Below, piece by piece: positions 1-9,660 of a DNA stretch of 64,000 bases. The position numbers were made by a program, and so were the translations under genes. Under the pieces are notes generated by a model, which saw only the letters and a program-made list of their open reading frames with translations, was not told the origin of the DNA and searched no databases. Numbering within the stretch: position 1 is the stretch's first letter; every line of letters starts with the position of its first letter. The stretch comes from Floccularia luteovirens (Eukaryota > Basidiomycota > Agaricomycetes > Agaricales > Squamanitaceae): positions 248,001 to 312,000 of the forward strand of contig VSJF01000004.1 of NCBI GenBank assembly GCA_009739215.1, read 5' to 3'.

Positions 1-373
1 GTAACAAGGTGTAGTATGTCTTGAGATATAACCAACGAGTACAATGAGTAAAATGCAACGATTATTTTACGATACTTACCTGAGTAGCCCTGGCTAAGGT
101 ATCGCATAGAGTGCAAGAGTATCAAACACAGGTTGTTCATTAATTGGATCAACATTCCAAATTTGGTCATTATATCACGTGATACACAATTGATGAATCT
201 TTTTCCATTGTTCAAAATTTCTCAATGTACTGAATCAATGCTTCTGCACACGATAAGTGCATTAATAACTACCTTCTGAACTTCTCTGAATATCCATTGA
301 CCTGCATCCGAATTTCAATGTTGAAACGTTGAAAGTTTAGTATCTCTGCTTGTACAATATACATGTTTGCAAT
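1..373. other. no gene seen
   Basis: AT-rich sequence downstream of the first minus-strand gene. I see no open reading frame with family resemblance and no repeat. It may hold the 3' untranslated region of the hotdog-like gene that ends at 374. Confidence 0.5.
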
Positions 374-1192
374 TCAACCCCATCGCTTGTTCGGCAACAT
401 TTGTAGTTGCTCTGCAGAAGCCACCAGTCGATGTTTATCTGAATTCCAAACCTGCAAATTGTATTGTCAGTCTCTGTATCAAAGTATCAGCTTTCTCGTG
501 CACACCTCACTTCGGCACCCGTTAATCTCCCCTCCGGAAGAAAGCGATCGATTTACTATTCTCAATTTCGTTCCTCTGTGGACGAATCTACGTCAATAAA
601 ACGCGACGATGAAGAAAAGAATGGACAGTCACTTGGGTGCGGACGTATGGAATAGTATATTCATAGTCTGTGAAACCGCAACCATATTTTCGCCACCTTC
701 TAGCACGTTGCGCATCAGGAGCGCTATTGCAGAACCTCTAGCGTCAACGGTGAGTGTCAGTTCAGGAATGTTTTTGATAGAGTTGGGCAGCCATACTCAT
801 CCACGAGTAGCGCGATACATCCAGGGTCTAACAAGCCATCCGCACCGCACATATCTGCCAACGAGCATATAGTCAAAATTAAACCCACAACTAAATGGAA
901 TACCTTCCATAACCTCTATTTCACAAACTAACCTTCCTTCTATCGCTTCGGGGTCGTCTATCGTCGGGCATATAGAAACTTCAACAACCTCCACGCGACT
1001 CCCGATAGAACCTCCATACCCCTCCTCCCCGAAGCTTGCACGGAGGAGAGTATACCACTTCAATATGAATTCTTTCAATGCCCTTGATCCGTTCCCACGT
1101 ATTCTTGCAGTTGCCTCAGTAGGCAAGTCCACCGAGTGTATGTCAAATGCCGTTATATAACGTGGACCGCGTTTCGGTGTTGTCTCTGTCAT
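374..1192 (-). CDS. hotdog-fold thioesterase-like protein, copy 1 (His-Gly motif lost)
   Basis: Five exons can be joined by GT-AG borders: 904-1192, 797-854, 633-737, 506-575 and 374-451. They sum to 600 nt, an intact 199-residue frame. Exon sizes 58 and 70 nt are identical to those of the neighbouring paralogues at 2172 and 3675. The clearest family signature is in the plus-strand paralogue, whose second exon reads DMCNIFGTLHGACAAYIID, as in PaaI/ACOT13-type acyl-CoA thioesterases. Here the same exon reads DMCGADGLLDPGCIALLVD, so the His-Gly of the active-site helix is gone while the Asp after it remains. Later motifs are kept: SQTMNILFH, then GTKLRIV. The fold is therefore supported but ordinary thioesterase catalysis is doubtful. 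Intron 2 is 59 nt with a CTGAC branch-like site. Substrate is unknown. Confidence 0.7.
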
Positions 1193-1319
1193 AAAGCTCT
1201 CAATGATGGCAGGTGTTTCATACTCCCAATAAGTTTGATATACAAGCTAAGTATCAGTATCAGTCAATACTTCGAAATTCCCGTGACCGAATGCAGCGCA
1301 TGGTCACCTGTCAAATTCT

Positions 1320-1893
1320 CATTAGATCATAGAACTTGCATGTTGGTTCTTTGGTTCCTAAATTTTCACCACCTCATAATCACATGGCAGCCAGAAGAGA
1401 AATCACAACTACTACATTTTTATCTCCAAACTTGGCGGCATCATCGTAACCTAAGTAGCAAGGCAATCAACCTACGGTTATTGATGTTACAACGAACACG
1501 ATACTCACACGTCCATCAAACGGAAGAGGCATGATTCATCCAAGATGCCTCTTGCATTGCACATATATATTCACAAAACATTCACTTCAATCAACAATGA
1601 CATAGGAAATGTTTAGCATAGCTCATGGCATATGTTTCCACACAAACCTTCTGTTACTACGACCTCCAAAACCGCCTTTCCTTCCAATCGCTTGGGTGTT
1701 CATTCACATTTTCAAGAATAGAAACTTTCACCAACTTGACTCGAGGTGTAACGAAATGCGCAAATGCAGAACCTACCGTAAAGATAGCAACCCATTTCAA
1801 GTGGTGCATTACCTGTGATTTGCGTGCAAGGACTTCTCGACGCACGGGTGTTTCGAGGATTTCGGCCGTTATTTCTTCCCACTCCAAGTTCAT
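1320..1893 (-). pseudogene. decayed hotdog thioesterase-like copy 2
   Basis: The first exon (from 1893) matches the paralogue at 2172-3037 in the stretch ETPVRREVLARKS and again in FAHFVTPRVKLVKVSILEN. About 13 residues are missing between these stretches. The frame then shifts: an IGRKGGFGG-like continuation of the family lies in another frame. A second-exon remnant, DMCNARGILDESCLFRLMD, is recognisable but lacks a good acceptor before it. Further left, a segment resembling GTK plus following residues runs into stops. Deletion, frameshift and splice loss together argue for a dead copy. Limits are approximate. Confidence 0.6.
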
Positions 1894-2171
1894 GTTTAAC
1901 TTACCGGACTTCTGTGATGCTATCAAAAACGTGAATTGAGTATCTTCCACATCTTCTTCGTGTTATATAGAGTGAGATTATATTCTAAAAATCTGGTATA
2001 GCTCGTCGATTAGCAGGATCAAGATGACCGGTGACGTGGAATAATCGAAGTAACCCATCGATTCCAGTCAGCAATACGGTATTATTATTACACATGTGAT
2101 TGATTTTAGATTACTCAGTTAATCAAATCACTCCTTGATATCGAAGGCACTGCCTAGAAACCGATCGCCGT

Positions 2172-3037
2172 CTAGTTAATCTGATTCTGCTTGACCGGTC
2201 TAGAAGCTGGCATCGTTGTTTGAGTGCCAGTAGCGATTAAGCGATGATTCGTTGTATCCCAGACCTAGAAAAAAAGATCATTATAGGTAATTGTCCAATT
2301 AATAATCACAAGCTAGTCTTTTTTTTTACCTCACAGCGAGAGGTACTCGATTCGTGTCCCAAAGACACCACAAAGCCTACAATCCTAAGGTCTGCTCCGC
2401 TTCGAGTCATAACATTGGAATTGCGTTGAGGACATCGAAGAATGAATGATAGAAGAATTACTTACACACTAGCCGAAGCATGGAAGAGTACATTAATTGT
2501 CTGAGAAACTCCACCTTTGCAACGACTCTCAGCCGCGTTAACAATCTGCACGGTGACGGTACACCTCGATGATACGAAAGTTCCTGGTAAAAGTTATCCA
2601 CTAAATAACATAACAATAGCTGGAACATACTCATCCATCAAGCAAAACAGACAGCCCGCATCTAAAATGCCATTGGGATTACACATATCTGATTGTCAAA
2701 CAAGTTCTTTAGTTTCACAGTGCCAAATGATTGAACATGCAAGAAATCGACATGATGGTGTCAACCCATTACCTTCCGTAACACTGATTCCCAAAACGAG
2801 CTTTCCTTCTATCTTCTGAGGATCATCCAGGTTAGGAAGAATCGAAACCTCCACAACCTTCACACGAGGCTTAACAAGATGCGCAAATCCGTACCCCCGG
2901 CCACGAAAGACGGTCAGCCACTTGATTGACAATTCTTTGATTTCAGGTGGTGCATTACCAGCAATATTGGCTATTACATCTGGTTGCACGGGGGTCTGGA
3001 GGATTGTTACCCTTCTTTGGTCCCACTCTGTGCTCAT
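2172..3037 (-). CDS. hotdog-fold thioesterase-like protein, copy 3 (His-Gly motif lost)
   Basis: Exons 2773-3037, 2631-2688, 2466-2564, 2330-2399 and 2172-2264 join in frame to 585 nt (194 residues). The architecture matches the copies at 374 and 3675, including the 58-nt and 70-nt exons. Exon 2 reads DMCNPNGILDAGCLFCLMDE, so as in copy 1 the catalytic-helix His-Gly is absent and Asp is kept. Then follow GGVSQTINVLFH and ADLRIVGF, the conserved strand region of the hotdog domain. The start at 3037 (MSTEWDQ) is chosen; an in-frame ATG at 3052 is possible. Intron 2 needs an acceptor at CATCGAG rather than the nearer ACCAG to keep frame, so cDNA confirmation would be useful. Function beyond fold is unknown. 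Confidence 0.65.
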
Positions 3038-3674
3038 GCTGGTATTGTACAAAATGCATTTGTTTGTAAGGTCATGATGGTCACGATGATTTTTTTCCGG
3101 TGAAAATAATTGCCGGACCGGTGTGCAATATGACGATGTAATTTAGATGTTGTCGTCCCCGTTGATGATCATTCCATAAATAGGATTATCACTGAAAATA
3201 TTATATTAAAATACTGCTGCATCTATAAAAATTTTGACAGTCACACGTTGCACTCTACAGAAGAACAATCCACGAATAGAGGATGGCCACCTTATCTCCT
3301 CCGGGTGGATGGGCGACGTTTTGTTTCAAGTTGTTTGCTCCTTAGTTTTACGGATTTGTCTCCAGGTAAGTATAATGTAAGGTACTACGGAGTAGAGCGA
3401 GAAATGCACGAGGAAACTGCAAAAGGTACCTTGGTCCGGTATATGGTCTTCTGATCCCGCTTGTCCACCTTCCTTGAAATCCAATTGCTTGACGATCATT
3501 ATCTGGCCATTCTCTCTGTCTGGAACCTATCCTCAGTGTAAGTCCATCGTCAAGCGTTCAAAAACAGACCTTCCCACTCTGCTCTCAGTCTTTTATGTCT
3601 TCCAAATTGCCTTGGATCAAATCTAACATCATCTTCTATCACCAGCTCAGTAACATTAACCTTAACTTTCCGAC
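3038..3674. other. divergent intergenic region, likely two promoters
   Basis: About 640 nt separate divergently transcribed hotdog-family copies 3 and 4. A TATAAAAA string sits near 3224. An ORF at 3248-3454 has no family resemblance and no paralogue, so I do not call it a gene. Confidence 0.4.
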
Positions 3675-4523
3675 ATGTCGACAAACACATCCCGCAACCA
3701 AAATTCTAAACTATCAAAACTGATTCCTCCGTCCGTTCCAGCAGCTGCAAAAGTAACCGATGTCTCTCATATCAAGGGAAACGCTCCAGATGACCTGAAA
3801 CGTCTGGGATTGAATGTATTCAATTACTTCGTTGGCCAACCAGGAAAGTCATATGGAGCAGAGGTTGGGAAACAGTTGCAGGTGAAGGAGTGTAATGTTT
3901 GGGGGGAAGGCAACTCAGCGTATGGGGAAACTATCTTTGAGATCGAAGTTACTCCAGGTGCCGTTATACTGAAATTTGCAAACCTCGAAAAAGCGACTGA
4001 TTCCATATATCTATCCCTTCATGTTTTGTCCCAGATATGTGCAATATTTTCGGTACCTTACATGGAGCATGTGCGGCATATATCATTGACCCGTAAGTTT
4101 TTAGCGGTTCACCAAGATTGAGACAGGTCAAGTAGTAACTGTAACTTTCTAAGGTGTTCTGTCTCGTCCTTGGTTACTCTGGGATTACATGTGGGAATAG
4201 ATGGAGCCGGACTTTCACAAACTATGAATATCATTTGGCATAAACCTGCACCACCGTAAGGATTATTTATTCTTATATTAATTATAAAGTCTAATCACAT
4301 GTTTTACAGAGGGACAAAGTTGAAAATCATCTCCACTTCTATGTTTATCAAGGGTCGCGTTCGTACTGCTCGTTGTGAGGTACGTCCTATAAACTTATCT
4401 TTTTAACTTTTTGTCATAGTAACAAAAATTCAACAGATATGGGATGAAGACAATTTATGTGTGTCTGCAGTGCATACAACTATCAACCCTTTCACGAAAC
4501 GAACAGAGAAGAGTAAATTATAA
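3675..4523 (+). CDS. hotdog-fold thioesterase (PaaI/ACOT13-like), copy 4, motif intact
   Basis: Five exons, 3675-3957, 4035-4092, 4154-4255, 4310-4379 and 4437-4523, join to 600 nt (199 residues). Exon 2 encodes NIFGTLHGACAAYIID, the characteristic helix of PaaI/ACOT13-type acyl-CoA thioesterases, with the Asn, His-Gly and Asp positions all present. Exon 3 carries VGIDGAGLSQTMNIIWH, the following beta strand. Known members hydrolyse acyl-CoA thioesters as oligomers; the substrate here cannot be read. This is the only one of four clustered paralogues with an intact motif and the only one on the plus strand. It is the likely ancestral, catalytically competent member. The roughly 90-residue N-terminal part before the motif is shared with the other copies. 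Confidence 0.82.
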
Positions 4524-4696
4524 CTGTGTATTTAGAGCTTTCCAGCTCTGCTCTTTATAACCGTAAGGGTATGATTGGCTTTTGACAGGGTTTGATATCG
4601 CGTGGTATGCCCCATATAGAGTATACTTTGTAGAGGATGCCCCAAATGTACAAGAAATCACATAAAACCAAGTCTCCAAGGAGAAATCTAAACATT

Positions 4697-5569
4697 TCAT
4701 CTATGTGATGCAAGATACTCCCTAAGCTTTTCCAGCGCCTTGTATCGATGTGATATTTTATTCTTCACATCAGAAGGTAATTCCGCATATCTAGAACGAG
4801 TAGATCCCATATGCAAAGCGTCAAACCAACAAAGACTTAAGAAAGAAATATATACACCCACGTCATATTAAACCCATCTGGCTGGAACACCGCATCCCAT
4901 CCAAACAATGGAGGCCCTCGTGCCGTAACAATTGTTCCCTCTGTCCGGCCTTCAAATAAGATCGGATCGCTCCCTAGAAAAAATTTATTACTCAGCTTGC
5001 AGAACAATTTTTCTCTTTGCGATGAGCTTTTTACCTGGACCTGGGGAATAAGCAAATGTACACAGTGCTGTCGCTGCTTTCGTTGGAAATCCAACTAGCA
5101 TAGCATTTAGACCTTCATGGCCCAGCTCAGTTAAGAAATACTTGATATAGGGTCCTGGAAGTCCATTATATGCTGCGAAACAGAGGGCAGTATCTTCGGT
5201 GATACATGGGCCGCCTATCTATCTTGTAAGTTGTAAATTTTCAAGAACATATATGAGTAAGATTTTGACATGCCAATTCAGCTGCACTGCGACATTTGGC
5301 GATGGCAACCTCTTGTGTTGTTCCTTGGACTTCTGGAACTGATGGAATCGCATAGTTAATCGAACACGGTACGACAAGGGAGGTAAAGATAATTCACTAT
5401 CAAGACTTTGAGAATCGATCTCGAGTGTTTTCGCGCCTTCTGATAAAATAGCCTTGACTTCTTTGAGTTTGTTCTTGTTGCCGGTTACAAACACTGTTGA
5501 TTGGACTTCTCTTCAAAGATCCATAATTAGCGCGAGCAGTCACTACTTACCCAATTTTTTCGCAGACAT
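4697..5569 (-). CDS. HAM1: inosine triphosphate pyrophosphatase (non-canonical purine NTP pyrophosphatase)
   Basis: This enzyme hydrolyses ITP, dITP and XTP to monophosphates and so cleans the nucleotide pool. A 19-nt first exon (MSAKKL plus one base, 5551-5569) splices by GTAAGT to [17 protein letters not shown], the family's N-terminal substrate-binding signature. Later exons give [16 protein letters not shown], then [13 protein letters not shown] with the catalytic acidic residues, [10 protein letters not shown], a [15 protein letters not shown] block and [13 protein letters not shown]. The C-terminus is [19 protein letters not shown]. Length, near 190 residues, is normal. One intron (about 5219-5273) has a GC donor, TTG|GCATGT, needed to reach [12 protein letters not shown]. 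The gene lies 178 nt downstream of the amidase stop on the same strand, probably as a separate unit. Confidence 0.92.
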
Positions 5570-5746
5570 AGTTAGTTTGTACGAAGGGTATTATGAGGGG
5601 GTAGGTATGATGACTCGACCTGATAAACTCATCTTTAATCAATGTTCGGCAAAGACCGACCTCTCAATAAGCTGTTACAGAAAAAAAAAAGCTGCCATTT
5701 AAACTATACGGATACACTCGTAGCTAATATTTTAAATCATACACTA

Positions 5747-7822
5747 TTAAAAGGCACTTTTACCTGTCTTCACTGCTTTAATGACACCTTTATCTGTCAA
5801 TATATTAACAAGGTCCATAAGCATCCCATCGCACCCTTTCCTCGCGACTAGCTGTACCGCTACCGGCAGAAGTTCTGTCTGCTTGCTCACTGGGCTATGA
5901 TATTCCACTTGTCCTATCGGAATCGTAACTTCTGGTAGTTCTGCTATTGATGCCAAAAGGTTCATGAATTCTGACAGCTTAGGGTTTTCATCATCTGCTC
6001 CAGAAGGCTCGCCCCTGTGTGTTGATCCTTCGTTTAACTCTTTAGTCCGGTATAATGGAAGGCCGCCGTTTGCGATATCGTACATAAGCAATGTTTGCGA
6101 ACAAGACTTGACATCAGACTTGAAGAAACCCTCATTAAGAGAGTCCCTGAATGCGTGCTTCATTTCGACGGCATCTATAAAGTCCATATCACTGAAGCTG
6201 CGTGCTCGTGCAAACATGCGCTCAGGAACTGGGTCAAATACTGGCATCTCGCCATATTGGATGAAGAAGTTGTCGCTGACTGGTTTTCCGACGCTCGTCC
6301 AAGATCGGTACTCCGCCAGGCGACTTGATATTTGTTGAAGCTCACGGAAGTTGCCTTTGGGGAAGTATGGAGTCAGCTCGCGGGTGATATTGACAGGGAA
6401 TTTTTTCATGTTTAGAACATCTTGTAGTGACTGAACAAAGTTATCGTAAAGGCGCTGTGCGGCTGGGTTCTTGACGGGGAAGTGATCGATTGGGTATAGA
6501 ACCTTAGCAGGGAATTTGATGGCCTGCCTTTTAATGGTTACTGGTGATTCGGAAAACCTGTGCTCAAATTGTTAACATTTTACAGAAAAATCATTCATTT
6601 TTGCGACTTACCAGATCCGCTGTACCTCAGCAAAAAGTTTAGGGTCTCTTGCAAAGAATCCAGCAGTGTCCATTTCTTCGGATAGAGGTACTACTCCGGT
6701 AAGATCTATACTTCCAAACGTGGGTCTGAGACCATAAGAACCGACAAAGGCAGCCGGTTTTCGTACGCTGCCGCGCGTATCGCTTCCTACTGTAAAATCA
6801 AGCCAGTCATACCCCGCAATAGCACAAGCGCTCCCCGAGCTCGAGCTCGACGCGGTCAGATATCCGTCACCACGTGGGTTCCACGAGTAAGAGTAATCGT
6901 TAAATTCCCAAGGTTGCGCACCATGCGCAAACTGTGCAGTACGCGTTTTCCCAACAAGGGATGCACCGGCAATTATAAGTCTCTGGATTGAAGGGGCAGT
7001 CTGTACTGGTATGGGATGTGTCATAAGGTATGCCCGTGAGCCTGCCGCGGTTGGGATATCCTCAACGTCGAATAAATCTTTAAGCCCGAAACGAACGCCG
7101 TTGAGTGGCATCATAGCTGAAAGTATCGAAAGTCGGGATGGAATGGGAATGTATTGCGCCATCTTGCTTTTGTCAGATCCCGATGGGAGGGTTATGTTGG
7201 TCGATAACCATCCCCCATTCGAATTGGGGATAATTCCGAATATGAACGCGTCGTATTTGTCTTCATGCAAACGGTATGCGGGGTGTATCGCTAATTTTTC
7301 GGATGATGGGTAGGAGATGAAATATGGGCCAGAATACTGTGGTGTTTCGGTAATTTTTTCTACGATTGTCTTCTTGAGGGCTGGAGCGCGAATAGATTCT
7401 GAAAGGAATAGGTGGGAGACTTGGTTGGCCTCCAACCAACTCTTTGCGTCGTCATCAAAAAAGGCGGTGGCGGATCCTGTATAATTGACAAAGAGAGATT
7501 TTGTAAATCCCATTTCCCAAACATCATCAATGCTAGAGAATGATTCCATGTGTGATTGAAGAACCTGTTTAGAGATAGGGGTGAATTGAGTAGTGATACT
7601 TGTTGCTGGAACATATCCGCCGGGTAAACGACAGCTTTGGGATATTGGTATGGACATTATTGGTTTTGAGGGACTGAAATAATAGTTGTCATCGTTCGCG
7701 TCTAACTTTAGGACGGAACCTGTCTTGTCGGTGGTTACGATTTTGACAGCTGCTGACACCAGCGTACTGGCCAGAGCTAGGAAATATAGCCTGGTGATTG
7801 CAGGCACCATGATACTTTGCAA
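5747..7822 (-). CDS. secreted amidase-signature hydrolase
   Basis: There are two exons with one intron near 6558-6610 (R-I-W split, GTAAGT to CACAG). A hydrophobic N-terminus (residues 5-26, MVPAITRLYFLALASTLVSA) looks like a signal peptide. The amidase-signature core has a complete Ser-cisSer-Lys triad: Lys near 248 in FGLKDLFDV, Ser in the SSSSSGSACAIAG loop near 325-331, and the nucleophile in GSDTRGSVRKPAA near 352. Roughly 230 residues precede the triad Lys, longer than in bacterial amidases. Fungal relatives carry an N-terminal domain often named after scytalone-dehydratase-like Arp1; that match is my recollection, not a computed hit. The C-terminal exon ends with a CDGMLMDLVNIL stretch. 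Substrate (amide, ester or carbamate) is unknown. The stop at 5747 is used; a GTAAAA donor just before it could allow another short exon. Confidence 0.85.
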
Positions 7823-8454
7823 TTATCGCCTTGTCGTACTTTGGGAGAGATGGTGCAACGTGCGCTGACAACCGCACCACTGAGAAAGAGGAGGAAGAAC
7901 GAGAAGATTTTTCCCCGACTGTGTCCTATATCCTAAAAGGTGCTTCATAATGCGCTAGGTCAGTATTGGTCCACGAACGATATTCTCATGACGCTGATGC
8001 CTGAAACGATCATCGTGGAAGTTTCATTGGATGACCCACATCGCGGACCTTGAATTAGACGAACTGTGAGAAAGACTTGTATTCAGAGTTTAAACTTTAC
8101 ACATCCTCTAAGCGCGTACTCATGGCATTCGGGCTCGTTTCTGACATCGATGTCCTTACTTGTTCCAATGTCCACATGGTAGCTCATATAGTAAAACTAG
8201 TCAATTGGTCTCAAATGGTGATAATAGCAGCATTAAGAATGAAAGCGCCAGTGATGGGGTCTATGGTCACTCACAAGAACCTTCACCCGATGATCATACA
8301 ACTGTACCAAGCTCGGATTCATAAACTACATCATTCCTTATCTCAACGCTCCTACAATTATCTCTCCAAGAACCTTCTGCTCCTGATTGCCCAGCTGTTG
8401 ACGTGATAGTCTGCCAGGGACAAAGCTATGCGCTAAAGGTTGTTGATACTTGAA

Positions 8455-8770
8455 CGTTCAGTACGAACCTCTTGACCACGTCAACGACTTTTTTCAATCG
8501 CTGGTGAATGTCGCAGGGTATGATCTAGTACGCAGCCCGGGATTATCCTGCAGTGGGGAGGGTGCATCCGATCGGGTGCGTAGTGCCCTGGGGAAATGGG
8601 GTCAAAGAGGTGTCCAAAAGTCATTCAAGCCATTATTAATAATACAGGGAAATAAATGGATGGGATATTCTCGCTATGTATTTGCGCATCACCCGTTATG
8701 CTGGTTTATTGTGGATGTAGAAAAGGGACGTCGGGATGCTCTCGCATGGGCTGACAAAATCCGTGTATGA
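8455..8770 (+). pseudogene. ATG22 relic with large internal deletion
   Basis: This starts with an ACTTGAACGTTCA-like echo of ATG22 exon 1, then FFQSLVNVAGYDLVRSPG corresponding to the first transmembrane exon. It jumps from the position of the VPWGSGVKEV block directly to the last exon (SFKPLLIIQGNKWMGY in a shifted frame). It ends with VDVEKGRRDALAWADKIRV, the conserved ATG22 C-terminus of this locus. About 1.7 kb found in the neighbouring copies is missing. The flanks on both sides match those of the complete copies, so this is the oldest or most damaged unit of the array. Confidence 0.8.
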
Positions 8771-9660
8771 AGCGAATATTTCTTTGGACAATACTGTTTG
8801 ATTGATTTTCAGCGAGTGGCATCTGTACATGTGCTACATCGATTAGTGTCGATTGTCAAATACGGAATATATCTTCATATTTTTTGCATAAATTCAAAGC
8901 GACGAATAAAGAATGTCTTCCACTTATCACGGAATCTAATCACAAAATTCGGCAAGTATTGGATTCATTGAAGCATCACTCACCACAGCTGGTAGCATTC
9001 TGTTCGTTGCTGAATCCGACAACGACGTTAAAATATTATTCCATGAGACAATCACCCAAAATAACAACGTCCCTGCTGAAGATAGCAATTACATGTTCCT
9101 CTTTGGAAGCCATTGATGTGTTCTAAACCTTCAATGGATTTCCCAATGAAAAAAAAAGAAAATTACGAGCCACATTCAAATATGATATCGAAATGCATAG
9201 CTAAATAGAAAAAGAAAGTTGTATACAATACATATGGTATGAAGAAAAGTAGCGAGCTCTGCCAGGTATTAGTCCACGAACCATTTTCCATGATGCCAAT
9301 GCACTTGAAATGATCAATCGAGGAAGGCTCACTTTGCGGACCTCGAATTAGACGAAACTGTGAGAAAGACTTGTATTCAGCCAACAATACTGACAATTCG
9401 GGCCTGACACCGGTGTCCTTGCTTCTCCAATGTCCACATGGTAGCCCATACAGTAAAAGCAGCCAATTGATCCCAAATGGTGCTCAAAGCGGCATTAGAA
9501 TGAAGTGCGAGTGATGGGGTCCATGGTCACTCCAAAGAATCTACCCCATGGATGATCACAAGACTATACTAGCTCGGATCCATAAACTACATGATTTCTT
9601 ATCTCAACACTCTTACGAGTATCTCGCTAAGAGTCTCTGTTGCAGTGCTTGGGGAGTGTC

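Noticed and set aside
3248..3454. Plus-strand ORF between hotdog copies 3 and 4
   Set aside because: No family resemblance, no splice context and no paralogue in the cluster.
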